Positions 9,318-18,338 of a stretch of DNA of 64,000 nucleotides are shown in pieces (position 1 is the stretch's first letter; each line of letters begins with the position of its first letter). The DNA is from Pseudomonas triclosanedens (GTDB taxonomy: Bacteria; Pseudomonadota; Gammaproteobacteria; Pseudomonadales; Pseudomonadaceae): NCBI RefSeq assembly GCF_026686735.1, contig NZ_CP113432.1:3523001-3587000 (forward strand), given 5' to 3'. A program made the position numbers and the translations under genes. The notes below the pieces were generated by a model. The model was given only the letters and a program-made list of their open reading frames with translations, was not told the DNA's origin and did no database searches.

Positions 9318-10022
9318 ATGCGATTCAAGAAACCGCAGGTGCGCTACGCCGACACGCCGCAGCCTGCCACGCCGTACCAAGCTGCCGGCCAGGTGTGGGA
9401 CGCGCGCATCGGCTCGCCGCGCGTCCAGGCGAAGAACTGGCGCCTGATGGCCTTCGGTTGCCTGACGCTTGCGCTGCTGATGGCCGGCGGGCTGGTGTGG
9501 CGCTCGGCGCAATCCATCGTGACGCCCTACGTCGTGGAGGTGGACAACGCGGGCCAGGTACGCGCCGTGGGCGAAGCCGCCACGCCATACCGGCCCAACG
9601 ATGCGCAGACCGCGCACCACATCGCGCGCTTCGTGACGCTGGTGCGCTCGCTGTCCATCGACTCCATCGTCGTCCGCCAGAACTGGCTCGACGCCTACGA
9701 CTACACGACCGACAAGGGCGCGGCCGTGCTCAACGACTACGCGCGGGTCAACGACCCGTTCGCGCGCATCGGCAAGGAGTCTGTGACGGTACAGATCACC
9801 AGCGTCGTGCGCGCCAGCGACACCTCTTTCAACGTGCGCTGGACGGAACGCCGTTACGTCAACGGCGCCGCGGCTGGGCTGGAGCGATGGACGGCCGTGG
9901 TGTCCATCGTGCTCCAGCCGCCGCGCACCGAAGAACGCCTGCGCAAGAACCCCCTGGGCATCTACGTCAACGGCCTGTCGTGGAGCCGCGAACTGGATTC
10001 TTCCGAAGGAGCCAAGCCATGA
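9318..10022 (+). CDS. trbF: TrbF (VirB8-like) assembly protein
   Basis: Bitopic inner-membrane protein that nucleates the secretion complex. The 234 residues comprise a cytoplasmic N-terminus, one membrane span (LMAFGCLTLALLMAGGLVW, around residues 42-60) and a periplasmic VirB8-type domain. AAGGAGA lies just upstream of the ATG. The stop overlaps the trbG start at 10019. Confidence 0.94.
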   Translation: MRFKKPQVRYADTPQPATPYQAAGQVWDARIGSPRVQAKNWRLMAFGCLTLALLMAGGLVWRSAQSIVTPYVVEVDNAGQVRAVGEAATPYRPNDAQTAHHIARFVTLVRSLSIDSIVVRQNWLDAYDYTTDKGAAVLNDYARVNDPFARIGKESVTVQITSVVRASDTSFNVRWTERRYVNGAAAGLERWTAVVSIVLQPPRTEERLRKNPLGIYVNGLSWSRELDSSEGAKP

Positions 10023-11002
10023 ATGATCTTTTCCGTAAATCCGCTTTGCCGGCGATCCTGCTCGCCCTCGCGGGCTGCGCCTCGCAGGGCAAGCCACCGC
10101 CAACCATCTCGCTCGATGAGCCGGTGCAGGCGCAGCCGCTGCCGGAGCCGCCCGCGCCGGTGGAAGTGGTGGCCGTGCCCGAGGTGCTGCCAATGCCGGC
10201 GCAGTTGAAGCCGCTCGAGGACGCCAAACCCGCGCCGGAGCCGGCCGACGAGAAGGTGCGCGTCTCGCGCGCCAATGCCGAGGCCCGCGTCGCGCCCACG
10301 CGCGAGGGCTACGTCAATGCGATTCAGGTCTGGCCCTTCACCGATGGCGCGCTGTATCAGGTCTATGCGGCCGTCGGCCGTGTGACCGTGGTTTCGCTCC
10401 AGCCGGGCGAGGAACTGGTGACGGTGGCCGCCGGCGATACCGTGCGCTGGATCGTGGGCGACACGTCCAGCGGTAGCGGTGCCGACCTGCGCGTGAACGT
10501 GCTGGTCAAGCCGATCCGCTCGGGCCTCAAGACCAATCTCGTCATTACCACCAGCCGCAGGACGTACCTGCTGGAGCTGGCTTCGACGGAGAAGACGTGG
10601 ATGGCGTCCGTGTCCTGGGAGTATCCGCGCGACCGGATGCTGGCGCTACAGCGTCAGGCGCAGGCGGCCAATGCCGCCGCGCCTGTCGATACCGGGCTGG
10701 CGCTGGAGAACCTGCGCTTCCGCTACGCGATCAGCGGCAGCAATCCGCCCTGGAAGCCGCTGCGTGCGTTCGATGACGGCGAAAAGGTCTATATCCAGTT
10801 TCCGGCGGGCATCGCGCAAGGCGAGCTGCCGCCGCTGTTTGTCATCGGCGCGCAGGGCGACGGGCAACTGGTGAACTACCGCTTCCGCTCGCCGTACTAC
10901 ATCGTGGATCGGCTGTTCGGCGCGGCCGAACTGCGCCTGGGCGGTGACAAGGGCGACGTGGTGCGGATCGAGCGCACGGATGGCGTGGCACGGAGGAACT
11001 GA
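10019..11002 (+). CDS. trbG: TrbG (VirB9-like) outer-membrane complex protein
   Basis: Periplasmic and outer-membrane core component that pairs with TrbI. The ATG at 10019 gives a 327-aa protein with lipobox LALAGC near residue 20, a Pro-rich linker (about 25-80), and a VirB9/CagX domain containing the TNLVITTSRRTYLLEL segment. A longer reading frame starting at 9179 is a chance extension through trbL and trbF. Confidence 0.93.
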   Translation: MNDLFRKSALPAILLALAGCASQGKPPPTISLDEPVQAQPLPEPPAPVEVVAVPEVLPMPAQLKPLEDAKPAPEPADEKVRVSRANAEARVAPTREGYVNAIQVWPFTDGALYQVYAAVGRVTVVSLQPGEELVTVAAGDTVRWIVGDTSSGSGADLRVNVLVKPIRSGLKTNLVITTSRRTYLLELASTEKTWMASVSWEYPRDRMLALQRQAQAANAAAPVDTGLALENLRFRYAISGSNPPWKPLRAFDDGEKVYIQFPAGIAQGELPPLFVIGAQGDGQLVNYRFRSPYYIVDRLFGAAELRLGGDKGDVVRIERTDGVARRN

Positions 11003-11004
11003 CC

Positions 11005-12291
11005 ATGAGCCAGGACAACACCCCCGACCTCGCCACGCCGCAGGCGGGCAAGGTCGCGCCCGAGGCGGTGGCGCTGCGCGCCCAGCCGCGCCCGGTCACG
11101 CGCCTGAACCGGCGCACGCTGGCCATCCTCGTCGGCGGCCTGTCGGTCGCCGTGCTTGGGGCCACGATCTGGTCGCTGCAACCGCAGCGGCGCGGTACGG
11201 GCGAGCAAACCGAGCTTTACAACGTCGATCGCGTCTCGAAGTCCGAAGGACTGGATGCGCTGCCGACGGATTACTCGAAGCTGCCACCAGCCTTGCCGCC
11301 CGATGTGCCCGAGCTGGGGCCGCCGTTGCCCGGCGACCTTGGCCCGGCCATCGTCGCTTCGCAGCAGCCGGTGACGCCGGGCTATTCGCCGCCAGGCCAT
11401 GATCCCGAAGATGCCTTGCGCAAGGAGGCGGACGCGGCGGCGGCCTCGTCGGTGTTCTTCCGCTCGGGCGCCCAGGGCCAGGCCGCCACCACGGTCGCGC
11501 AAGCTGCGCCGGGTGCGCCTGGTGTTGCAAACACACTCGCGGCCTTCGCTCCTCTCGCTGCCGGGCCTGCCTCGACGGCGGCCCAGCTCGCCGACCCGAC
11601 GACCGTGCAGAACCGGCAAGACCAGAAAGAAGCGTTCCTGAAAGCCGGTTCTACGGAAACCCGCAACTCCGGCAACCTGGCGCTGCCGGCGTCTCCGTAT
11701 CAGGTGATGGCCGGAACCGTGATCGCGGGCGCGCTGGTGACGGGCATCAAGTCGGACTTGCCGGGCGACGTGATCGCTACGGTGACGGAGCCTGTCTACG
11801 ACACGGCTACGGGCCGGCATCTGCTGATTCCACAGGGGGCGCGCATCCTCGGGCGCTACAACAGCCAGGTCAGCTACGGCCAGAGCCGGGTGCAGGTGGT
11901 GTGGAACCGGATCATTCTGCCGGACACGTCCTCGTTGACGCTGGACAACCTGGCCGGCACCGACCCGGCCGGCTATGCCGGCCTGGAGGATGGTGTCGAT
12001 TGGCATTGGGATCGCATCTTCGCCGGCGCCGCCCTGACGACGCTGCTGGGCGTCGGTGCCGAGTTGGCCTCGCCGGGGAACCGCCAGAACGGCGACCGCG
12101 TCATCATCGCCGGACGCGACAGCTTGCAGGACAGCGTGAACCAGGTCGGACAGGAAATGACCCGGCGCAACCTCAACATCCAGCCGACGCTGACCGAACG
12201 GCCGGGTTTGCCGGTGCGGATCATCGTCAACCGCGACCTGGTTCTCCGCCCCTATCAGCCGCTGTTCTTCAACCGGGGGAGTTCGAGATGA
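11005..12291 (+). CDS. trbI: TrbI (VirB10-like) channel scaffold
   Basis: Spans from the inner to the outer membrane and senses ATP energy to open the channel. The 428-aa protein has an N-terminal cytoplasmic stretch, one span (LAILVGGLSVAVLGATIWSL, near 35-54), a Pro/Ala-rich periplasmic linker, and the C-terminal TrbI/VirB10 beta-barrel domain (YQVMAGTVIAGALVTGI...LLIPQGARILGRY). It overlaps the DUF2274 gene by 4 bp. Confidence 0.95.
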   Translation: MSQDNTPDLATPQAGKVAPEAVALRAQPRPVTRLNRRTLAILVGGLSVAVLGATIWSLQPQRRGTGEQTELYNVDRVSKSEGLDALPTDYSKLPPALPPDVPELGPPLPGDLGPAIVASQQPVTPGYSPPGHDPEDALRKEADAAAASSVFFRSGAQGQAATTVAQAAPGAPGVANTLAAFAPLAAGPASTAAQLADPTTVQNRQDQKEAFLKAGSTETRNSGNLALPASPYQVMAGTVIAGALVTGIKSDLPGDVIATVTEPVYDTATGRHLLIPQGARILGRYNSQVSYGQSRVQVVWNRIILPDTSSLTLDNLAGTDPAGYAGLEDGVDWHWDRIFAGAALTTLLGVGAELASPGNRQNGDRVIIAGRDSLQDSVNQVGQEMTRRNLNIQPTLTERPGLPVRIIVNRDLVLRPYQPLFFNRGSSR

Positions 12292-12506
12292 GCACGACCC
12301 GCAAGCTGCGACTCGGGCCGCTGCCCAAGACCGAGAGCGTCAAGCTGACCTTTGTTTGCTCGGGCAGCCTCAAGGCAGACCTCGATCGTTACGCCGCGCT
12401 GCACGCACAGACGTATGGCGAGACGGTCGACGCCATGACGCTGATCCCGCATATGCTGGAGGCGTTCATGGCGGGGGACCGGGGATTTAGACGCCACGCA
12501 AGGTAG
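12288..12506 (+). CDS. DUF2274 family protein, end of trb operon
   Basis: Short protein of 72 aa, the usual last gene of Tn4371-type trb operons. Its first 25 residues are basic, and the middle (KLTFVCSGSLKADLDRYAALH) resembles a ribbon-helix-helix dimerisation region, so a DNA-binding role is possible but unproven. The start is coupled to the trbI stop. No terminator is visible; the next gene on the right is convergent and its stop lies 8 bp away. Confidence 0.85.
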   Translation: MSTTRKLRLGPLPKTESVKLTFVCSGSLKADLDRYAALHAQTYGETVDAMTLIPHMLEAFMAGDRGFRRHAR

Positions 12507-12514
12507 ACGCCCCT

Positions 12515-13253
12515 TCAGCGGTCGGGATCGTTTCGGCCGTTTCTGAGAATCTCCAGCGCTGCCTGTAGGTGTCGTTCTTCTGGCCCCAGGGCGGAAAGGG
12601 ACGAGAACACCGCTGCGGTTTGGTGCCAATAGATGGCGTGACTGATGGCGGGGCGCAGCGCGTCAAGTTCTTCGCTCGTCAGGGACGCAGCAAACGCACG
12701 TAGCCGGATCTCTGATCTCTCGCGCCGGATGTGACACTCACGACACAAAGCACGCAGGGCACTGAGTGGGTATTCCCACGGCTCGAAGCCTTCTCGCATA
12801 CTTGCGTAGTAGCAATGGTGGGCATCCAAAGGCTTCGTGGCTCCGCAGTCCTGACATTGATGTCCTGCCCGCTTCTTCACGGTTGCTGCCTTCTTACACC
12901 ACCTTTCATCTTGCAGCTTGGATGCATAGGTGCCTGAAAGCCGTGAGTAGTCATACCCCTCAATAGGGTAGAAGCCCATGTTCCAAGAGTGACCAAGCTC
13001 GTACCAGAATCCGAACGACTCAACCAGATCGTCGAACTCCATCGTGTCGCCACCGTAGTTCAACATGGTATGAAGCGTGCTGCTGTCGAACACCAAGACT
13101 AAGAGCGAGTCGTTCCCATAGGGCTCGTTTCGAGCTCTCCAAGCCTCGATATCGACGAAGAACGCATCCCCCAGGATTTCCTCTTTAATCATCCATTCGG
13201 TAATAGCAGCACGCATGCGCTCCAAGTTTCTACTCATTGCAGTGAAATGCATC
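12515..13253 (-). CDS. HNH-type zinc-binding protein, unknown role
   Basis: Predicted nuclease-like protein (about 245 aa). The C-terminal half has a CQDC knuckle, a DAHHC centre and a CREC knuckle in the order and spacing of HNH endonucleases with structural zinc. The N-terminal ~110 residues are unrecognised. The ATG at 13253 follows a strong GGAGGAGG; a TTG nine bases earlier is less likely. The gene has visibly lower GC than the trb genes, points towards them and is divergent from the OLD/UvrD pair, with 237 bp between starts. It could be a third component of that locus or independent cargo. The nuclease assignment is by motif only. Confidence 0.75.
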
Positions 13254-13490
13254 TCCTCCTCCAAAGGGCAAGGGGATCGCGGAGCTTACGAATCGGGGCG
13301 GCTAACGCCGCGACGCGTTCGATAGGCCGTTCCACCGATGCAGCACCAGTCGAAAGTGTCCTTGTGGATCGGCAGCAACCAGTGGCCGCCAAGTTCGTCG
13401 CCCTAAGGGAAACGCTATAGTTATAGTAATCTGCATAAAAATGCTGGCCTTTTGACCAGCCAGATGGTCCGATAACCGGGGGAGGTTAGG
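13254..13490. promoter_or_regulatory. Divergent control region of the defence-like block
   Basis: Non-coding gap between the HNH gene and the OLD-like gene. It is the most AT-rich stretch nearby, with a tandem TATAGT TATAGT (13416-13427) that can serve as a -10 element towards the right, and an inverted repeat GCTGG/CCAGC at about 13443-13461. GGGGGAGG precedes the start at 13491. No convincing -35 was found. Confidence 0.45.
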
Positions 13491-15827
13491 ATGCATTTGA
13501 AGAAGTTGGCCGTCCGGAATTTCAGGCGGCTGCGAAACGTTGTAATTGATCTTGCTTCCGACATCTCTATTTTTGTCGGTGCCAACAACAGCGGCAAGAC
13601 ATCAGTCGGGCACGCACTCCAGTTATTCACTGGCAGTGGCCGCTTCAACATTCACGACTTTAGTGCCGAACTTTGGGCCGACATCGTTGCGTTTGGTGAG
13701 GGCGATGGCGAGGCGAGCCTTCCCACGATGGAAATCGACGTTTGGTTCGAAATCGGTCCGGACGATGTTCACCGCGTCATCGATCTTCTTCCCAGCCTTG
13801 CTTGGGAAGGCAAGCTGGTGGGGATGCGTGTTGCCTACGCGCCCACCAATCCTGCGGCGACGCATGCACGCTATGTCGAAGTGCGCCAGCGCGTGCTCGA
13901 TGCGGTCGCTAAGGGTGAAGACGGAGCACCCGCCTTCGATCCCTCGCCACGTAACCTGCGGGAGTTCCTTCGCGACAGGCTACATGACGAATATGAGCTG
14001 CGCTATTTCGTACTCGATCCCGCGCGGTTCGATGCGAAGATGGTCGCAGAGGCTGGCTATGACCCAGCCACTCTCACCGGACGCGACCGGAGCGGCCGTG
14101 AGATCTTGAACGGCCTTCTCCACATTGACTTCTTGAACGCACAGCGCCATCTCTCGGACGGCCCAGGTGGCTCTCGCGCCGAGGATCTCTCCCGTGTACT
14201 CAGTCGCTTCTACGGGCGCAACCTCGAACAGAAAGGCGAAGATATCGAAGCGTTGCGCGCCCTCGCAGCATCCGAAGTCTCGCTTAATGAGCATCTCGAA
14301 CGAGTGTTCGAACCGACGCTCAAGAGCTTGTCGAAGCTCGGCTATCCGGGCCTCTCAAACCCGCGCATGATGATCCGCTCGGCCCTCGACCCTGCCCAGA
14401 TCATGAGCGGTCGAGATGGCGCGATCGTTCACTATGCGTTGGGAGCCGATGACGGGAAGCCCGACCCGCCTACCTTGCCCGATCGGTATAACGGTCTTGG
14501 CTTCAAAAACCTCATCTTCATGGTCGTTGAGCTGCTCGACCTCCACGCTCAATGGCTGGCGATCGAGGAAAACCGTCCGCCGGTCCACCTGATCTTCATC
14601 GAGGAGCCCGAAGCGCACCTCCATGCCCAGCTTCAACAGGCCTTCATACGCAAGGTGATGGACATCCTAGCGCTCAAGGGCGAGGACCGCACGCACTATA
14701 CGAGCCAGGTCGTCGTCACGACCCATTCGACTCATATCCTTTACGAACGAGGCTTCCGGCCGATCCGCTATTTTCGTCGAAGCCGTGCACAGAATGTGTC
14801 GACCTCCGATGTGCTCAACCTCTCGGTTTTCTACGACAGCACCGATCCGGACATCCGAAGCTTCCTCGAGCGCTATTTGAAACTCGCGCACTGCGATCTG
14901 TTCTTCGCCGATGGCGCCGTGCTGGTCGAAGGCAATGTCGAACGGCTGCTATTGCCGCAGATGATCGCCAATGCCGCGCCGCGGCTGCAATCGACCTATC
15001 TCACCGTCCTAGAGATCGGCGGAGCGTTCGGCTACCGATTCAAAACGCTGATCGAGTTTCTCGGACTGACAACGCTCATCATCACCGATCTCGACAGCGT
15101 GTTCGGTCCACTGGGGCAGGATGGCGAGGGTGCGGCACCCGCTGGTCAACCGGAAGCCGCGGAACCAGCCGCCGAGAACGCGCAGGCTGCCGGCGCTGAC
15201 GCTGAGGACATTGACGATGACGAGGAGGATTTGCCTGTGGCTGCGGAGAAGCCCGGGAAGGCGTGCATAGCCGGTCATCCGGGCGCGGCGACGTCCAATC
15301 AGACTTTGCTCCAATGGCTACCGAAATGCGACACGGTCGCCGCCCTGTGGGAGGCGACGGCTGAGCAGAAGATCCAGGCGAGGACGGACGACAATGACGC
15401 TTTGGTACGCGTTGCCTATCAGTGCCGGACCGATGTCACTTGGGGCGGAGAAACCCTGGCGCTAGCCGGGCGCACGCTGGAGGAAGCATTCGCACTCGAA
15501 AATCTTGAATGGTGTCAGGACAAGAACCGTAAGCCGCTTCAGCTCCGCATCGCCAAGGCCGACGAGAAGAACCTGACCACGCTTGCGGAACGCATCCACA
15601 AGCGCGTGCAGGCTAAGAGCTTCAGCAAGACCGACTTCGCGCTCGCCTTGTTAGCCGAAGATCCGAGCAGTTGGTCTGTCCCAACCTATATCGCCGAGGG
15701 CCTGAGCTGGCTTGAGACCGAGATTGCGCCGCCGGAACCGGACGAGGACCAGCCGCATGAGGGCCAGCCGCATGAGGACGCGCCCCAGGGGGCACCAGTC
15801 GCCGCCGGCGACGAGGTAGCGGCATGA
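13491..15827 (+). CDS. OLD-family ATPase/TOPRIM endonuclease (GajA-like)
   Basis: ATP-binding nuclease of the overcoming-lysogenisation-defect family (778 aa). The N-terminal ABC-type ATPase shows Walker A GANNSGKT near residue 30, a Walker B region LIFIEEPEAHLH near 367 and an H-loop TTHSTHIL near 410. The C-terminal TOPRIM domain has the acidic VLVEGNVE near 480 and TDLDSVFG near 533, interrupted by an acidic Ala/Glu/Asp-rich insert (about 545-585). Translational coupling to a UvrD-like helicase is the arrangement of class 2 OLD proteins and of Gabija GajA-GajB. It is longer than a typical GajA, so 'Gabija-like' is an inference. The likely role is anti-phage DNA cleavage. Confidence 0.85.
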   Translation: MHLKKLAVRNFRRLRNVVIDLASDISIFVGANNSGKTSVGHALQLFTGSGRFNIHDFSAELWADIVAFGEGDGEASLPTMEIDVWFEIGPDDVHRVIDLLPSLAWEGKLVGMRVAYAPTNPAATHARYVEVRQRVLDAVAKGEDGAPAFDPSPRNLREFLRDRLHDEYELRYFVLDPARFDAKMVAEAGYDPATLTGRDRSGREILNGLLHIDFLNAQRHLSDGPGGSRAEDLSRVLSRFYGRNLEQKGEDIEALRALAASEVSLNEHLERVFEPTLKSLSKLGYPGLSNPRMMIRSALDPAQIMSGRDGAIVHYALGADDGKPDPPTLPDRYNGLGFKNLIFMVVELLDLHAQWLAIEENRPPVHLIFIEEPEAHLHAQLQQAFIRKVMDILALKGEDRTHYTSQVVVTTHSTHILYERGFRPIRYFRRSRAQNVSTSDVLNLSVFYDSTDPDIRSFLERYLKLAHCDLFFADGAVLVEGNVERLLLPQMIANAAPRLQSTYLTVLEIGGAFGYRFKTLIEFLGLTTLIITDLDSVFGPLGQDGEGAAPAGQPEAAEPAAENAQAAGADAEDIDDDEEDLPVAAEKPGKACIAGHPGAATSNQTLLQWLPKCDTVAALWEATAEQKIQARTDDNDALVRVAYQCRTDVTWGGETLALAGRTLEEAFALENLEWCQDKNRKPLQLRIAKADEKNLTTLAERIHKRVQAKSFSKTDFALALLAEDPSSWSVPTYIAEGLSWLETEIAPPEPDEDQPHEGQPHEDAPQGAPVAAGDEVAA

Positions 15828-17701
15828 CAAGCCGGATCGGCAGTCCTGACACACAAGCCGATCTAGATGTTCGAGCGTGTCTCGATCGGATGCCGCCACG
15901 CTCGTTTGTCATGGTCGCCGGTGCGGGGTCGGGGAAAACGACCTCGCTGATCAAGGCTATCGCGCACCTAGCCGAGACCCGCGGTCCTGCCCTGCGCCGC
16001 GCCGGGCAACAAATCGCCTGCATCACATATACCGAAGTCGCCGTCGGTGAGATTTCGGCCGATGTCGGGGCCTCGCCGCTATTCCACATCTCGACCATCC
16101 ACAGTTTCCTGTGGTCAGTCATCCGGCCGTTCCATTCGGATATCGCGGCTTGGGTAGCCATCCGCATCGACGAGAAGATCGCGGAGCGACGCGCACACTA
16201 CGACAAGCCTCGGACTCAGGCGAAAACGAAGGCCCGCCTCGAACAGGAGATCGCAGATCTCGAAGCCGATCTGGCTGCGATCAGTGAAGTAGAGAAGTTC
16301 GTCTACGGCACCGGCAGCAGCTACGCTGAAGGCATCCTTGGCCATGACGATATCCTCAAGCTCACCCCAGCCTGCGTCGCAGCGCATCCGCTGCTGAGAC
16401 AACTCGTCGCTAAGCGCTTTCCCTACATCTTCGTCGATGAGAGCCAAGACACCAATCCGGAGGTCGTCGAGGCGTTACGGCACATTGCGGGCGAACATCC
16501 TGGCCTGTGTGTCGGGTTCTTCGGAGACCCGATGCAGAAGATCTATATGAGCGGAGCAGGCACTGTCCCGCTGAACGACGGCTGGGCGGAGATCACAAAG
16601 CCCGAGAACTTCCGGTGCCCGACATCGGTGCTCGGGGTCATCAATGCAATCCGCGCCCCTGGCGACGGTCTTGAGCAGGTGCGTGGTCGGACGATAACCG
16701 TTGATGGCATCGAGCAGCCGGTTGCCGGTACCTCCAATCTGTTCATCCTGCCGGCGGACGCGGAGCGGAGTGCGCGCCTCGCGGCCATTAGGCAGTGGCT
16801 GGCCGCCGAAACCGGCGACGGTCTGTGGCTAAGCGACGTGCGGGAAGGCGATGTCCGCCTGCTTGTACTGGTGCACCGCATGGCGGCCAACCGGCTCGGG
16901 TTCCCTAATCTGTATGCTGCGCTCAATGACCGAGCCCCCATGAGTCTGAGTGAAGGGCTGAGCGATGGCACAGCCTGGCCGCTCCGTCCACTTGTCCAGC
17001 ACATACTTCCGCTCGTTGTCGCGGCGCAAGCGGGTGATCGGTTCACAGTGATATCGACCTTGCGCAGCGAATGCCCGAGGCTTGAACCAGCGCGGCTTCG
17101 AGGGCAAGCGACGGCCCCCGTTCTTACAGCGCTACAGCAAGCGCTCGACGGGCTTGTCGGTCTGTTGGCAGCAGGATCGCAGGCGACTATCCGGGACGTC
17201 TTGACGCATGTGCGAGATAACGAGTTGCTGCGCCTCGATGATCGCTTCGCCATGCATCTGGTTGCAGAGCCTGTGGATGACGGCAGCAGCGGCTTCGAGA
17301 ACGTTCAAGCCTATCTGGCATGCGGTGTCGACGAACTCTGGGCCTACCGGCGCTACTTTACAGAGGAGTCACCGTTCGCGACGCATCATGGGGTGAAGGG
17401 TGCCCAATTTGAGCGCGTATTGGTCGTCATCGACGATGAGGAAGCGGGCTTCCGGCAGTATTCTTACGGGAAGTATCTCGGGTACGTCCCCCTCTCGGAC
17501 AAGGACGAAGCCAACCTGGCGGCAGGTGAAGAGTCCGTACTCGATCGAACCCGCCGCCTCTTCTATGTGTGCTGCTCGCGTGCAACGAAGGACCTGGCAG
17601 TCGTGGCCTTTGTGCCCGATGTCGCAGCGGCTCGCACCGCGATCGTGGCGCAGAATCTATTCCCCGAGGCCGTAATCCGAGGTGCGGAGCATCTGGGCTG
17701 A
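15824..17701 (+). CDS. UvrD/PcrA-like helicase (GajB-like)
   Basis: Superfamily 1 DNA helicase or ATPase of 625 aa. Visible motifs are Walker A GAGSGKTTSL near residue 34, motif II FVDESQDTNPE near 205, motif III GFFGDPMQKIY near 238, motif V THHGVKGAQFERVLVV near 525 and motif VI RRLFYVCCSRATKDL near 580. An Arg-rich coiled-coil insert follows motif Ia (around 110-160). It overlaps the OLD-like gene by 4 bp, so the two are translated together. In Gabija, the GajB helicase works with the GajA nuclease; here that partnership is inferred from order and domain content. Confidence 0.85.
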   Translation: MTSRIGSPDTQADLDVRACLDRMPPRSFVMVAGAGSGKTTSLIKAIAHLAETRGPALRRAGQQIACITYTEVAVGEISADVGASPLFHISTIHSFLWSVIRPFHSDIAAWVAIRIDEKIAERRAHYDKPRTQAKTKARLEQEIADLEADLAAISEVEKFVYGTGSSYAEGILGHDDILKLTPACVAAHPLLRQLVAKRFPYIFVDESQDTNPEVVEALRHIAGEHPGLCVGFFGDPMQKIYMSGAGTVPLNDGWAEITKPENFRCPTSVLGVINAIRAPGDGLEQVRGRTITVDGIEQPVAGTSNLFILPADAERSARLAAIRQWLAAETGDGLWLSDVREGDVRLLVLVHRMAANRLGFPNLYAALNDRAPMSLSEGLSDGTAWPLRPLVQHILPLVVAAQAGDRFTVISTLRSECPRLEPARLRGQATAPVLTALQQALDGLVGLLAAGSQATIRDVLTHVRDNELLRLDDRFAMHLVAEPVDDGSSGFENVQAYLACGVDELWAYRRYFTEESPFATHHGVKGAQFERVLVVIDDEEAGFRQYSYGKYLGYVPLSDKDEANLAAGEESVLDRTRRLFYVCCSRATKDLAVVAFVPDVAAARTAIVAQNLFPEAVIRGAEHLG

Positions 17702-17834
17702 GGTTTCAACACATCGGGCAGTCAATCGGTGAAGGCCGCTGGACCTTGCTCCTGGGCTTGTCGCGATCTAGCGCAGCGGAGTTAACCTTGACTGAACGCG
17801 CTTGGATGAGCCGTGTCATTGCCCCCTATGAAAA

Positions 17835-17862
17835 GGCCGCTTCTGCGCCAACAGAAGCGGCC
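17835..17862 (-). terminator. Terminator of tRNA-Leu(UAA)
   Basis: Perfect 11-bp arms GGCCGCTTCTG/CAGAAGCGGCC with a 6-nt loop. Read on the minus strand the hairpin follows the tRNA 3' end by 7 bases and is followed by TTTTC, so it ends the minus-strand tRNA transcript. It has no T-run in the plus direction. Confidence 0.8.
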
Positions 17863-17869
17863 CCTGAAT

Positions 17870-18180
17870 TGGTGCCCGAGGCCGGAATCGAACCGGCACG
17901 CCTTTCGGCGAGGGATTTTCTTACCACTTCGGCTTTCGCCGCCAGCGCGTGCGCTGTTCGTGGTCTGGAGCACGCCTTCACCATAGCCTTGCAGCCGTAG
18001 GTGCCCGCCGTCTGCTCTCTACACCTTCCCAGGCATTGGGCCTGGGCTTGGCTCGGCGTTGGCTCGGATGCCGGGGCATCCAGGGCGTTCGCCGACTTTG
18101 ACGGGCTTCACCTCTGGGGTTTCCCCCGGAGGGCTCAAATTGTTCAAGTCCCTTGTGTCTACCGATTTCACCACTCGGGC
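17870..18180 (-). tRNA. tRNA-Leu(UAA), split by a group I intron
   Basis: The 5' exon is 18180-18146 (35 nt) and the 3' exon is 17919-17870 (50 nt, with encoded CCA). Joined, they give an 85-nt class II tRNA. The acceptor stem GCCCGAG/CTCGGGC is perfect, the anticodon stem is AGGGA/TCCCT, the loop CTTAAAA has anticodon TAA, and there is a long variable arm GCCGAAAGGC and a T-arm with GTTCGATTC. The intron falls after U34. The gene belongs to the end of element A and is complete, whereas the host tRNA-Leu next to it is truncated, so it is probably the replacement gene. Confidence 0.9.
17920..18145 (-). ncRNA. Group I self-splicing intron in tRNA-Leu
   Basis: 226-nt intron inserted between U34 and A35 of the anticodon, the position also used in cyanobacterial tRNA-Leu(UAA). 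It follows an exon U and ends in G, as group I introns require. Core segments on the minus strand, AACGCCGAGCCAAGC (18060-18046), GAAGGTGTAGAGA (18028-18016) and GCTATGGTGAAGGC (17987-17974), match what I recall of the small IC3 intron in Azoarcus tRNA-Ile. A guide segment, TTGAGCCC near the 5' end, can pair with the exon end with one mismatch. It has no reading frame, so no homing endonuclease is encoded. Confidence 0.9.
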
Positions 18181-18338
18181 ATTACATGATGCACTGGAGC
18201 CTACACCTCTCCCTGCTGGCTCCTAGTTGGCTCCTGACCATCAAGCCGAGCCGCGAAGCTACGCCTTGGATGCTCCCAAGTCCTTGCCACTATTGACCTT
18301 CCGGCTTGGTGGCGAAAGCAGAAAGGACTTGACAAAAC

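Noticed and set aside
9179..10018. Upstream extension of the trbG frame through trbL and trbF
   Set aside because: Out of frame with both real genes; the lipoprotein start at 10019 overlapping trbF is the correct one.
18133..18180. Apparent second truncated tRNA-Leu 5' half
   Set aside because: It pairs perfectly with the 3' part at 17870-17919, so it is the first exon of an intron-containing tRNA rather than another remnant.
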